Shown here: positions 1 through 8,313 of the stretch, one piece after another
Layout of the letters: every line of letters starts with the position of its first letter
Numbering within the stretch: position 1 is the stretch's first letter
Assembly (NCBI RefSeq): GCF_014773245.1
Contig: NZ_JACWMX010000004.1
Span: 186,001-250,000 of the forward strand
Reading direction: 5' to 3'
DNA: 64,000 bases
Source of the DNA: Mucilaginibacter glaciei
GTDB lineage: Bacteria > Bacteroidota > Bacteroidia > Sphingobacteriales > Sphingobacteriaceae
The notes under the pieces: model-generated
Told to the model about the DNA's origin: nothing
Seen by the model: only the letters and a program-made list of their open reading frames with translations
The model's database searches: none
Position numbers and translations under genes: made by a program

Positions 1-870
1 TTGATTGTTGAGAACGTTAACCCGGATGATCAGCTGACTTATGTTAAAACCGGGTCGTCTTTCCATTTTGGAAGACGCGGCCCTTCTGTGCATTTGCGTT
101 ATGCCGTACCGGCGGCGGTTAAGCAAGACGTTAAATGGTTTTATAACGAAATTGAAGTGCCGCAAAAAATGGATGTTGTAGGGTCTTATTTCATGGCAGA
201 TGGTTTTAATGGGGGATATTTTGGTATGCAGGTAAATTCGGCAACCGAACGCAGGGTGCTTTTCTCCGTATGGAGCCCTTTCCAAACAGATGACCCGAAA
301 AGCATTCCCGACAGCCTGCGGGTTAAGCTGACCCGTAAAGGCAGCACCGTGCATGGCGGCGAATTTGGCAGCGAAGGCTCGGGCGGGCAAAGCTATCTGC
401 AATACCCGTGGCAGGCTGGTAAAACTTATGCCTTTTTGCTTCGTGCCGAATCAGATAAGGCCCATAATACGACAACGTACACCGCCTGGTTAAAAGATGT
501 AGCCGCAGGCAACTGGATGCTGATAGCCGGGTTTAACAGGCCGCAAACAGCAGCTAACCTTACCGGCCTGTATTCGTTTGTGGAGAACTTTGAACCCGAT
601 AACGGCGACAAGATTCGCATGGCGCATTTTAAAAACCAATGGATTGCCGATAGCAATGGCAAATGGTATGAGCTAACCAGTGCAACCTACACAGGCGATG
701 AAACGGCTAAAAAGAATTACCGCAAAGACTATGCAGGTGGCCTTGCGGGTAATGTCTTCTTCCTGCAAAACGGTGGTTTTTTTGACAGCTTTGTACCGCT
801 GGGTAAATCATTTGAACGGCCGGCCGGTAAAGCGCCTGTGATAGATTTAAACGCCTTGCCCACTAACTGA
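1..870 (+). CDS. DUF3472 domain protein (5' partial)
   Basis: This is the C-terminal part of a larger protein; the reading frame is open at the left edge of the window, so the TTG at base 1 is probably not the true start. The 289 visible residues resemble the DUF3472 family, a beta-rich domain common in Bacteroidota and often joined to an N-terminal DUF5077 domain in secreted proteins. Features seen are the motif YFGMQVNS, the run WSPFQTDDP, and many aromatic residues as in a carbohydrate-binding beta sandwich. Its substrate is unknown. It ends one base before the convergent gene that follows. Family assignment is from recognition of the sequence style, without a search. Confidence 0.8.
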   Translation: MIVENVNPDDQLTYVKTGSSFHFGRRGPSVHLRYAVPAAVKQDVKWFYNEIEVPQKMDVVGSYFMADGFNGGYFGMQVNSATERRVLFSVWSPFQTDDPKSIPDSLRVKLTRKGSTVHGGEFGSEGSGGQSYLQYPWQAGKTYAFLLRAESDKAHNTTTYTAWLKDVAAGNWMLIAGFNRPQTAANLTGLYSFVENFEPDNGDKIRMAHFKNQWIADSNGKWYELTSATYTGDETAKKNYRKDYAGGLAGNVFFLQNGGFFDSFVPLGKSFERPAGKAPVIDLNALPTN

Positions 871-871
871 T

Positions 872-1234
872 CTATTTCTTTTTCCTTGCATCCTCCGCCA
901 GCCTAAAGGCGGTAATGCGTTTAACTAACTCCAAGGGCATTTGTTCGCTCAGGCTGAACTGCAACGAGCCCTTTGCTGATTTGTACCGGGCGATGTCATT
1001 CTTAAATGCTGCTATCGCTACCGCGCCGGGATAAAAGCCGATGTGCCTTTCGTAACCCGCAAAGTAAACCAGCACTTTATTCATTTTAAAGGCCGGCATG
1101 CCATAGCTGATCACTTCTTGAGCATCAGGAGCGGCGTGTTTAACCGCCTCACGCACTTGTTGTAATGCAAGCTGTGTGGTTGCAGTAAACGCGGCAATGT
1201 AGGCATCAATATCTGCGGCATTGTTCATTCTCAT
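872..1234 (-). CDS. DUF1801 domain protein
   Basis: A 120-residue protein of the DUF1801 (YdhG-like) family, small alpha/beta proteins structurally related to frataxin. The family signature is visible: an N-terminal helix starting NAADIDAYIAAF, then ISYGMPAFK near residues 42-50, the hydrophobic strand VLVYFAGY, then HIGFYPG and the C-terminal region KGSLQFSLSE. The biochemical role of the family is not well established; some members have been proposed to act in iron handling. It lies convergent to the DUF3472 gene and 21 bases downstream of a VOC-family gene on the same strand, so the two may be co-transcribed. A second in-frame ATG lies two codons later. Confidence 0.85.
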   Translation of the reverse strand: MRMNNAADIDAYIAAFTATTQLALQQVREAVKHAAPDAQEVISYGMPAFKMNKVLVYFAGYERHIGFYPGAVAIAAFKNDIARYKSAKGSLQFSLSEQMPLELVKRITAFRLAEDARKKK

Positions 1235-1255
1235 TCGTTAAAGATAACCATTCCA

Positions 1256-1669
1256 TTAGCCTTTCATTTTGCTCATGTCCATATATAGCGCGTTCCAGCG
1301 GTGGCCGTCCGGGTCGCAAAAGGCAAAGCCGTACATCCAACCCTGTACTACGGCGGGTGGGGCGAAAATATCGCCGCCGGCAGCTTGCACTTTGTCGGCA
1401 ATCTGGTTTATCTCCTCCTCACTCTCCGCACCGAATGAGAACATCACCTCGGTATTTTTAGTGGTATCGACCAAGCCATTTTGAGTGACATTTTTAAAAG
1501 CATCATTCTGAAAAAGCATGATCACCACCTTTTTTTCGCCGATAATAAGCGGAGCGGTTACCGGCGAATTGCCAGGCCCGTCACCAATAGTAAAGCCTAT
1601 TTGTGTGTAAAAAGCTTTGGCGCGGTTAAGATCTTTCACCGGCAGGTTCATCCATAAGTCTTTTTTCAT
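1256..1669 (-). CDS. VOC family (glyoxalase-like) protein
   Basis: A 137-residue protein of the vicinal oxygen chelate fold (glyoxalase/bleomycin-resistance superfamily). It begins with WMNLPVKDLNRAKAFYTQIGF, the usual first beta-alpha-beta unit, and ends with a second unit containing GWMYGFAFCDPDGHRWNALYMD, where DPDGH is the classic superfamily signature. The length is right for a single-domain member acting as a dimer. Members range from lactoylglutathione lyases to antibiotic-binding proteins, and nothing here fixes the substrate. It is probably the first gene of a two-gene unit with the DUF1801 gene. The 158 bases upstream, shared with the divergent phytochrome gene, probably hold both promoters. 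Confidence 0.88.
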   Translation of the reverse strand: MKKDLWMNLPVKDLNRAKAFYTQIGFTIGDGPGNSPVTAPLIIGEKKVVIMLFQNDAFKNVTQNGLVDTTKNTEVMFSFGAESEEEINQIADKVQAAGGDIFAPPAVVQGWMYGFAFCDPDGHRWNALYMDMSKMKG

Positions 1670-1872
1670 AATGCTAAGTATTTGATATTACTAATTGATT
1701 GATCAAATATACGCGCGGAACCTATTTCATTAAGGGTGTTAATGCGACCATTTTAAGGGCCAATGCCGACACGGGCTGTAATTTAAAACCACCCCTATCT
1801 AATTTATGCACTTTGTGATTTAAAGTAGTGTTGGTTAATGTTATTCACTTTAATTTTTCATATTTGTTTAAA

Positions 1873-4107
1873 ATGTTATCTCAAACAAACCGTGCTGTGA
1901 AAATAGACCTGACTAATTGTGATATTGAACCTATCCACATCCCCGGCAAGATACAATCGCACGGTTTTTTAATAGTTATCGATGCCGAAAGTATCATTAG
2001 GTTTCACAGTGAGAATCTTGTTCAGTTTATTCCAAATGTTAATGATAACCTGTTAGGTAGTCACATTGATAATCTACAACCGATTATCGGGAGTAACGAA
2101 CCGCCCGATTTTATCAATCATATCATAACGCTTGGCCGGGCTAACGGCTTTGAACAAACCAATCCCTTCAACACCGATATTAATGGCAAGCCATTCCACC
2201 TGATTGTTTCAACATCTGCAAGTTATTATTTGTTGGAATTTGAGCCCGCGCAATCAGACAGTAAAACAGATGTTCAGCGAATGATAGGCCGCTCGATATC
2301 AGAAATGCTGGCCGATAAAAACCTGCAAAATCTTTTAAAAAATTGTGCGGTACAGGTTAAAAATGTAATAGGCTACGATAGGGTGATGGTTTACCGTTTT
2401 GCCGAAGATGGACACGGCGAGGTAATTGCCGAATCTAAAGATACCGAATTACCTTCCTGGCTTGGGTTGCACTACCCCGCTTCAGACATCCCCAAACAGG
2501 CGCGCGAGCTTTATAAAGTAAACCTAACCCGCTTAATAGCAGATGTGAACCAGGAGCCGGCCGGCATAATTACTGATGCAGGCAACACTGCCCCGTTGGA
2601 TATGACCAATTCAGACCTGCGAGCGGTATCGCCGGTACATATCCAGTATTTAAAAAATATGGGCGTGGCCTCCAGTTTCAGCATCTCGCTGATGTATAAA
2701 AAAGAGCTTTGGGGCCTTATTGCCTGCCACAGCTATACGCCCCGCTTTATTGATTTCCGTTCGCGGGATTCCGCCAAACTGATCGGCCAGATCTTGTCGT
2801 CGGCATTAGAGTTTAGGCAGGATGAAGAGAACCAGCAATTGCAGGAGCGATATAAAAGCGCGGTTGACCAGCTGAGCCGCCTGATGCTGAAAGATAATGA
2901 TATTGATAATGCATTAACCCGCAACTCGGTAACGCTATTGAACGCAGTGGATGCAACCGGTGCTATACTGGTGTTTGACAATAGCATAACAAAATTGGGC
3001 GATACCCCAACAGACGTACAGGTAAGCGGGTTACTTAACTGGATAAAAGAAAACATCAACGAAACCTTTTACTACACAGATGAGCTCCCCGTTAAATATA
3101 GCAATGCCGCCCTTTTCAGGGGTATAGCTTCGGGGATGATGGTATCTACCCTATCTAAAGAGATGGGCGAATACGTTATATGGTTTAAGCCCGAACAATT
3201 ACAAACCGTTAAATGGGCAGGTAATCCTGATAAACCTGTTACTATAAGTAGTGACGGACTGGCAAATATCTCTCCCCGGAATTCATTCGAGGAATGGTCG
3301 CAAACGGTAACGGGCACATCAAAAAAATGGAGTAATGAGGAAGTAAAATCGGTAGTACGCCTGCGCAGCGAAATTACGTATGCCATTAACCAGAAAGCAG
3401 GGGCTATCCGCTTACTGAACGAGAAACTTAAAAATGCTTACGAAGAGCTGGACACCTTTAGCTATACGATATCACACGACCTGAAGAACCCGTTGAGTAC
3501 CATAAAAAGCTTTGCCCAGATATTGCTGCGCGATAAAGATTTGAAGCCGCAAACGCTGAAGATATTAGAGCGCATTAACGGCGGCGCCGATAAGATGAAT
3601 AACATGATCAACGAGGTGCTGGATTACTCGCGCATAAACCGTTTAGAACTTGTGCTGAAGGAAGTTGACCCGGCAACTATGATTAGCGAAATAGTGCGCG
3701 ACCTAACATTAGTTTACGGAATTGATGAAAACAACATTACTATTGGTAACATGCCTAAACTACAGGGCGACCCGGTAATGATATCGCAGGTGTTTGCCAA
3801 CATTATCAGCAACGCGGTTAAGTACTCTATGAAAACCGAACAGCCATTGGTGAGCATCAATGGTACCGAAGATGAGCACGAAGTAGTTTACACCGTTACC
3901 GATAACGGCCTGGGAATAGATATTAAGCAACTGCCCCGGATCTTTGAACTATTTAAACGCATGGATAACGTGGGAGACATAGAAGGAACAGGTGTTGGTT
4001 TGGCCATTGTTAAACGCATTATAGAGAAGCATAACGGCAAGATCTGGGTTGACAGCGAACTGGGCCAGGGATCAACTTTCAGCATCGCGTTCAGCAAGCG
4101 TAACTAA
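1873..4107 (+). CDS. Bacteriophytochrome sensor histidine kinase
   Basis: A 744-residue red/far-red light sensor kinase. Domains in order: an N-terminal PAS-like domain with the biliverdin-attachment Cys16 in CDIEPIHIPGKIQSHG; a GAF domain with PASDIP and the preceding YDRVMVYRF; a PHY domain with the tongue motif PRNSF; a HisKA domain with the phosphoacceptor His535 in ISHDLKNP; and a HATPase domain with NIISNAVKYS, DNGLGID and GTGVGLAIVKRI. In this family light isomerises biliverdin and alters kinase output to a response regulator. The frame is open to a GTG at 1828, but ATG 1873 gives the conserved N-terminus at the usual distance from Cys16. No heme oxygenase or response regulator lies beside it, so chromophore supply and partner must be encoded elsewhere. 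Confidence 0.95.
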   Translation: MLSQTNRAVKIDLTNCDIEPIHIPGKIQSHGFLIVIDAESIIRFHSENLVQFIPNVNDNLLGSHIDNLQPIIGSNEPPDFINHIITLGRANGFEQTNPFNTDINGKPFHLIVSTSASYYLLEFEPAQSDSKTDVQRMIGRSISEMLADKNLQNLLKNCAVQVKNVIGYDRVMVYRFAEDGHGEVIAESKDTELPSWLGLHYPASDIPKQARELYKVNLTRLIADVNQEPAGIITDAGNTAPLDMTNSDLRAVSPVHIQYLKNMGVASSFSISLMYKKELWGLIACHSYTPRFIDFRSRDSAKLIGQILSSALEFRQDEENQQLQERYKSAVDQLSRLMLKDNDIDNALTRNSVTLLNAVDATGAILVFDNSITKLGDTPTDVQVSGLLNWIKENINETFYYTDELPVKYSNAALFRGIASGMMVSTLSKEMGEYVIWFKPEQLQTVKWAGNPDKPVTISSDGLANISPRNSFEEWSQTVTGTSKKWSNEEVKSVVRLRSEITYAINQKAGAIRLLNEKLKNAYEELDTFSYTISHDLKNPLSTIKSFAQILLRDKDLKPQTLKILERINGGADKMNNMINEVLDYSRINRLELVLKEVDPATMISEIVRDLTLVYGIDENNITIGNMPKLQGDPVMISQVFANIISNAVKYSMKTEQPLVSINGTEDEHEVVYTVTDNGLGIDIKQLPRIFELFKRMDNVGDIEGTGVGLAIVKRIIEKHNGKIWVDSELGQGSTFSIAFSKRN

Positions 4108-4160
4108 TCCTGGTTCAGCGGAAAGAAGTGATACTTTACTGCAAGAGCGCTTAATACCAG

Positions 4161-4775
4161 TTAAACGGTTTCCAGCAGCTCCACTTCGGCAACGGGGCTA
4201 AAAAGGTATATGCGCTTGCTGCTTATTTCTACACATTTATAGCGCTTGCGTAGCTTTTCTTCCTTACGAAAAACGCGGCCGTCCTTTAATTTAAAAATGG
4301 CTTTGATGGGCAACTTCTCAACCGTATGGATCGATTCTTTAACCGGGTCATATTTTCGCAGCGAACGATAAAGCGTAAGGTCAGAGCAACTGGACGCGGC
4401 CGGATTATTTAAGTAACTGGTGATGGCTTGTTTAACATCGGGCGGGAAAACCTCTTTTTCAAAAAAGGGCTGCATCATTTTTTTGAAGTTATTCTTCCAT
4501 TCTGTACCATGTGGCTTTGCTTTTTGCTGATGCTCATTCCAGGTATGCAGGTGTGCAAACTCATGTACTGTAGTTACCAAAAAAGCATAAGGGTTAAGGT
4601 CAAAGTTGACCGATATCCGGTGGCCTTTACCATCATAAGGAGCGCGGTAATCGCCAAACTTGGTGCCGCGATTGCGTGAGATTTTAAACTCACATTTAAA
4701 GTAATCTATCCAGCGGCCAATTAACGGCGCCGCATCAGGCGGAAGATACTGTGCTAATACTTTTACTTTATCCAA
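4161..4775 (-). CDS. SprT-like zinc metallopeptidase-fold protein
   Basis: A 204-residue protein of the SprT-like family. The zinc-binding HEFAH (HExxH) is seen within VTTVHEFAHLHTW near residue 72, followed by NEHQQKAKPHGTEWKNNF, which supplies the later His expected in SprT/Spartan-type proteins. Spartan members cut proteins cross-linked to DNA; the role of short bacterial homologues is not established. The C-terminal half (GRVFRKEEKLRKRYKCVEI) is basic and could bind nucleic acid, but lacks an obvious four-Cys zinc ribbon. It is convergent with the phytochrome gene and lies downstream of feoB on the same strand, separated from it by a short A/G-rich repeat. Confidence 0.88.
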   Translation of the reverse strand: MDKVKVLAQYLPPDAAPLIGRWIDYFKCEFKISRNRGTKFGDYRAPYDGKGHRISVNFDLNPYAFLVTTVHEFAHLHTWNEHQQKAKPHGTEWKNNFKKMMQPFFEKEVFPPDVKQAITSYLNNPAASSCSDLTLYRSLRKYDPVKESIHTVEKLPIKAIFKLKDGRVFRKEEKLRKRYKCVEISSKRIYLFSPVAEVELLETV

Positions 4776-4805
4776 TGTTTACCTCTGTATCAAAGATAGG
4801 GGATT

Positions 4806-4838
4806 GAGGTGAAAGGTAAAAGGCGAAAGGTAAGAGGA
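4806..4838. repeat. Degenerate A/G-rich heptamer repeat
   Basis: About four imperfect copies of a GGTGAAA/GGTAAAA/GGCGAAA heptamer lie between the feoB stop and the SprT-like gene. Repeats of this kind are common as filler in Bacteroidota intergenic DNA. It has no spacer structure and no visible coding role. Confidence 0.6.
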
Positions 4839-4874
4839 TTGTAAAAGTCGGAAACAAAACCCTCAAACTTTCAG

Positions 4875-6986
4875 CTATTTTAAAAGGTGATAAACCAGGA
4901 ACGCGGCCCCATAAGCCAGTGCAGTCATATAGGCGAATTGCGCAGCGGGCCAACGCCAGTCTTTGGTTTCGCGGTAAACAACAGCCACGGTACTTGCGCA
5001 TTGCATGGCAAACGCGTAAAACATCATTAGGGAAAAAGCAACAGCAAAGCTAAATACAGGTTTCCCCTGCGCGTTTTTGGCGTTCCGCATTTTATCCTGT
5101 ACAGAATCTATCCGGTCAGCATCACCTTCTACACTATAAATGGTAGCCATGGTGCCAACAAATACTTCGCGGGCAGCAAAGGAAGTTATTAAAGCAATCC
5201 CGATCTTCCAGTCGAAACCAAGAGGCTTGATAACCGGCTCAATCACATGCCCTAAAATACCCGCATATGAGTTTTCCAGTTTTTCAGTCGAGATCACCCG
5301 GGTTAGGCTATCGGGTTTCATCGTTTTAGTAAACTGTGGCTGCTGATATTTTTGCTCTATTTTTTCGAAACGGTTACCAGGACCGTATGACGATAGCACC
5401 CATAAAATGATAGAGACCGCTATAATTACCTTACCGGCCTGTAGTACAAATGCCTTTGAACGCTCATACATCGAGAACAAAACATTATTCCACCGTGGCA
5501 TGCGGTAAACGGGTAGCTCCATAATAAAGTAGCCCCGCTCGCGCGCCTTTAGCACAAATTTCATCACATAGGCTACAATCACGGCCGATAGCAAGCTTAA
5601 CACGTACATCCCCGTTAGCGCTAAACCCTGCAGATTAAATAGCCACCAAACATTACGGCTGGGCACCACCAGGGCAATTAAAAGGGTATACACCGGCAAA
5701 CGGGCAGAGCAGGCTACCAGGGGCGTTACCATAATGGTGATCATCCTGTCTTTCCAGTTCTCGATGGTACGAGTGCTCATAATAGAAGGCACTGCACACG
5801 CAAAACCACCTATCAGCGGCACTACCGATTTGCCGTTCAGGCCCACTTTGCGCATGATCCTATCCATCATAAACGTAACGCGCGACATGTAGCCCGTATC
5901 TTCCAGGATAGATATAAAAGCGAAGAGAATAGCAATTTGCGGGATAAAAACCAATACACCACTCAATCCTGCAACCACGCCATCGATCAGTAAATCGGCC
6001 AATGGGCCTGTTGGCAGTACCTGCCTTAAGCCGCCTTCTGTCCAAACAAACAGATCTTCGATAAGCGACATCGGGTAGGCCGACCATGCAAATATCGATT
6101 GGAACATAAATAGCAGCACGCCCATAAAAATAATAAAGCCAAACACCCGGTGGGTAAGTACCTTGTCTATTTTATTGCTCAGGCTTTCATCATGCGCGGT
6201 AACGGGCGTTTTAACCGTATCATACAAAACATCGTTAATGTAATTATACCGCGCTATGGTTTCTGTGGCCTGTGCTTTTTGGGAATGGAAGCCGTGTTCT
6301 AATTCAAGTGCTTCTATCCGGTCGCTTTGCGCAGGCGTTAAAAAATTTAAAGTTTCGTGCTGGTGCGCTAACTGTAGGGCGAAGTAGGGATTGTCAATAT
6401 GTAACTCCTCCTTTATAGCGGCAATTATGGCAGGGGCAATAGCCTGCACCTCAATCCCCTCCACCTGCAACGCATGGGTATTTGCAAAAGATATAATTTT
6501 TTTGAGGTCATCAATCCCTTCCACTTTACGTGCAGAAACCGGCACAACCGGCACACCCAATCGCCGGGACAGCAAGTCGATATCTATTTGGATATTGGCT
6601 TTGGCGGCCATATCCATCATATTTAGCGCAATAATAACGGGGATCTTTAAATCGGCAACCTGGGTGTAAAGCAACAGATTCCGCTTAAGGTTGGTAGCAT
6701 CTAAAATTACAACAACAAGATCTGGCGTTAACTCGGTCTCTTTTTCTGCCAGTACAGAAAATACAATTGATTCGTCTTTGCTTTTGGGGTAGAGGCTATA
6801 TGTACCGGGCAAGTCGATGATTTCGGCTTTGCGGCCATCAGGAAGTGTAGTGTAGCCAATTTTCTTATCGACAGTAACCCCCGGAAAATTGCCTATTTTT
6901 TGGTTTAGGCCAGTTAGGGCATTAAAAAGCGTGGATTTACCGGTGTTGGGATTACCTACAAGTGCTACTCTTATATCCGCTTTCAA
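4875..6986 (-). CDS. feoB: Ferrous iron transporter FeoB
   Basis: A 703-residue inner-membrane Fe(II) importer. The N-terminal G domain shows G1 GNPNTGKST at residues 11-19, G3 DLPGTYSLYP and G4 NMMD, followed by a linker domain. From about residue 280 there are multiple membrane helices with the Gate-domain signatures, including LEDTGYMSR, GLNGKSVVPL and GFACAVPSI. Length fits the family. It starts 11 bases after feoA, so the pair forms an operon, read from the promoter at 7232-7262. FeoA binds FeoB and is thought to regulate its GTP-driven transport. The C-terminus lacks a separate FeoC-like domain. Confidence 0.97.
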   Translation of the reverse strand: MKADIRVALVGNPNTGKSTLFNALTGLNQKIGNFPGVTVDKKIGYTTLPDGRKAEIIDLPGTYSLYPKSKDESIVFSVLAEKETELTPDLVVVILDATNLKRNLLLYTQVADLKIPVIIALNMMDMAAKANIQIDIDLLSRRLGVPVVPVSARKVEGIDDLKKIISFANTHALQVEGIEVQAIAPAIIAAIKEELHIDNPYFALQLAHQHETLNFLTPAQSDRIEALELEHGFHSQKAQATETIARYNYINDVLYDTVKTPVTAHDESLSNKIDKVLTHRVFGFIIFMGVLLFMFQSIFAWSAYPMSLIEDLFVWTEGGLRQVLPTGPLADLLIDGVVAGLSGVLVFIPQIAILFAFISILEDTGYMSRVTFMMDRIMRKVGLNGKSVVPLIGGFACAVPSIMSTRTIENWKDRMITIMVTPLVACSARLPVYTLLIALVVPSRNVWWLFNLQGLALTGMYVLSLLSAVIVAYVMKFVLKARERGYFIMELPVYRMPRWNNVLFSMYERSKAFVLQAGKVIIAVSIILWVLSSYGPGNRFEKIEQKYQQPQFTKTMKPDSLTRVISTEKLENSYAGILGHVIEPVIKPLGFDWKIGIALITSFAAREVFVGTMATIYSVEGDADRIDSVQDKMRNAKNAQGKPVFSFAVAFSLMMFYAFAMQCASTVAVVYRETKDWRWPAAQFAYMTALAYGAAFLVYHLLK

Positions 6987-6997
6987 TGGCTAACGTA

Positions 6998-7213
6998 CTA
7001 CTGCAAAATTATGGTTGATGCTTCGAACTTGCGCAAGCTTAATTGATAACCTGCCACGTGGATAGCAATAGGATCGCCAAGGGGCGCAATACGCGATACG
7101 CGTACTTGCTCGCCGGGAAGGCAGCCCATTTCCATTAGCTTAACAGACATTTCCAGATCGGTAAATTCCTTTACCACCCCTGTTTCTCCTACTTCAAGCT
7201 GTGAAAGTGTCAT
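6998..7213 (-). CDS. feoA: FeoA family ferrous iron transport protein
   Basis: A 71-residue SH3-like protein that partners FeoB. The sequence opens MTLSQLEVGETGVV, continues with LMEMGCLPGEQVRVSRIAPLGDPIAIHVAGYQLSLRK, the classic FeoA core with the MG-LPG and GDP motifs, and has the usual length. It is the first gene of feoAB. A match to the Bacteroidota promoter pattern lies 19-49 bases upstream, overlapped at its start site by a 6-bp inverted repeat that could be an operator. Confidence 0.95.
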   Translation of the reverse strand: MTLSQLEVGETGVVKEFTDLEMSVKLMEMGCLPGEQVRVSRIAPLGDPIAIHVAGYQLSLRKFEASTIILQ

Positions 7214-7214
7214 C

Positions 7215-7233
7215 TGTGTTTATTTTGAACACA
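7215..7233. promoter_or_regulatory. Candidate operator in front of feoAB
   Basis: TGTGTT and AACACA form a perfect 6-bp inverted repeat around a 7-base centre. On the minus strand it begins inside the -7 element and covers the expected transcription start, a good place for a repressor. The regulator is unknown; an iron-responsive protein is only a guess. Confidence 0.35.
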
Positions 7234-7262
7234 AATGTAATCTTATTTATACTAAATCCAAA
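7232..7262 (-). promoter_or_regulatory. Promoter of feoAB (TTTG-N19-TACATTTG)
   Basis: Read on the minus strand, TTTG and TACATTTG are separated by 19 bases, an exact match to the Bacteroidota primary-sigma pattern (TTTG at -33, TAnnTTTG at -7). It ends 19 bases before the feoA start codon. Confidence 0.65.
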
Positions 7263-7270
7263 TAATGATA

Positions 7271-7405
7271 CTAAGCCGAATACTTTTTTGACAACGATTT
7301 TACTTTACTAAAATGAGGGCAGTTGCAATCTTTTTTAAATAACCCACAAGAGGATAGCAGGATGGCCATTAACAGGCCTGCAAGGGTAACTTTATTTTTC
7401 ATCAT
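7271..7405 (-). CDS. Small lipoprotein, 44 residues
   Basis: A short frame starting with two ATG codons and ending at TAG. It encodes a hydrophobic signal (VTLAGLLMAILLSSC) with a lipobox LSSC at residues 17-20, then GLFKKDCNCPHF and a Lys/Ser-rich tail. The predicted mature lipoprotein is only 25 residues with two further Cys in a CNC pair, which suggests metal or redox chemistry but proves nothing. The start overlaps the end of the VanZ-family gene by 14 bases, so it appears to be the third gene of a gcvH-vanZ-lipoprotein unit. I do not recognise a named family. Supporting evidence is the lipobox, the overlap and a complete signal peptide in a very short frame. Confidence 0.65.
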   Translation of the reverse strand: MMKNKVTLAGLLMAILLSSCGLFKKDCNCPHFSKVKSLSKKYSA

Positions 7406-7787
7406 GATTTATTGCTAAAGCGGTTATCAACACCCCGAAAATACCGATGCTTGCGCCAATAGCATCGGCGAAAAGATCGTCCCAATTACCGCTGCGCCAG
7501 GTAAAAACATATTTTTGCAACATCTCTATCAGTGCGCCAAAGCTTATCAAAACAATCGTGTTTTTGATGGCTATCTCTATCCGGATATTACGCGTTTTCC
7601 ATCTGCGGATACTGCCCGAACAATACAGGATGGCAAGCACGGCAAACAACCCGCAATGCACAATCTTGTCAAACCCCGGGAAAAACATCGGCGACTTATC
7701 TACCGAACCCAATGGTAAAGAGCAAATTATTAAAATAAAGAGGGCCCACAAAATAGCAGGCCCGTAGTATTTTAGTTTAAGGTTCAT
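7392..7787 (-). CDS. VanZ family membrane protein
   Basis: A 131-residue membrane protein with about four helices, matching the VanZ-like family: an N-terminal helix followed by FPGFDKIVHCGLFAVLA, where the D-K-xxH-xxxF motif is typical, and a C-terminal half with GALIEMLQKYVFTWRSGNWDDLFADAIGASIG, where E-x-x-Q and R-x-x-DxxD are family hallmarks. VanZ in glycopeptide resistance clusters affects teicoplanin susceptibility, but most homologues, like this one, sit in unrelated contexts with unknown function. Its ATG overlaps the gcvH stop codon (TAATG arrangement), so translation is probably coupled. Confidence 0.9.
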   Translation of the reverse strand: MNLKLKYYGPAILWALFILIICSLPLGSVDKSPMFFPGFDKIVHCGLFAVLAILYCSGSIRRWKTRNIRIEIAIKNTIVLISFGALIEMLQKYVFTWRSGNWDDLFADAIGASIGIFGVLITALAINHDEK

Positions 7788-8167
7788 TAAACGCCAATTA
7801 CACCTTTATAAGCATCAGCGGTCAATAAGCCTTCAGTATCGGCAACGTTAGCCAGGCTTATCTTCACCATCCAGCCATCGCCGTAAGGGTCGGAGTTTAC
7901 CAATTCGGGCTGGCTGTCTAACATTTTGTTGACTTCTAAAATAGTACCATCTACCGGCATAAACAGGTCGGATACAGTTTTAACGGCTTCAACCGTACCA
8001 AAAACAGCCTCTTTTGTAACTTCCTGCCCAACGGTATTAATATCTATGTAAACAATATCGCCTAATTCGCCCTGAGCAAATTCGGTTATGCCGATGTAAG
8101 CCTCATTACCCTCAACTCTTATCCACTCGTGGTCGCTTGTGTACTTTAATTCTGCAGGAAAATTCAT
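7787..8167 (-). CDS. gcvH: Glycine cleavage system H protein
   Basis: A 126-residue lipoyl carrier that shuttles the aminomethyl group of glycine between the P, T and L proteins of the glycine cleavage complex. Motifs: [12 protein letters not shown] at the N-terminus, the lipoyl-lysine region [19 protein letters not shown], and [13 protein letters not shown] near the C-terminus. Length and motifs are standard. gcvT and gcvP are not in the window. It is the first gene of a unit with the VanZ and small lipoprotein genes, and a well-matched promoter lies just upstream. Confidence 0.97.
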   Translation of the reverse strand: MNFPAELKYTSDHEWIRVEGNEAYIGITEFAQGELGDIVYIDINTVGQEVTKEAVFGTVEAVKTVSDLFMPVDGTILEVNKMLDSQPELVNSDPYGDGWMVKISLANVADTEGLLTADAYKGVIGV

Positions 8168-8187
8168 AGTGTTTGATTTTGTCTGTT

Positions 8188-8217
8188 CAAAAATAACAAA
8201 ACTTTAAGGTATAACAA
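8188..8217 (-). promoter_or_regulatory. Promoter of gcvH (TTG-N19-TATTTTTG)
   Basis: On the minus strand a TTG and a perfect TATTTTTG (-7 consensus TAnnTTTG) are 19 bases apart. The -7 element ends 20 bases before the gcvH ATG. Confidence 0.6.
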
Positions 8218-8313
8218 TAATTGGTTCGATTTAAACTCGCGTATAAAAGTGGGGCCTTCAAAACCAAACCGGGTAAATTATGTTAACTATAAAAACTAAA
8301 AAATAACCTACAA

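Noticed and set aside
4806..4838. CRISPR-like array
   Set aside because: Units are only seven bases, degenerate and contiguous with no spacers.
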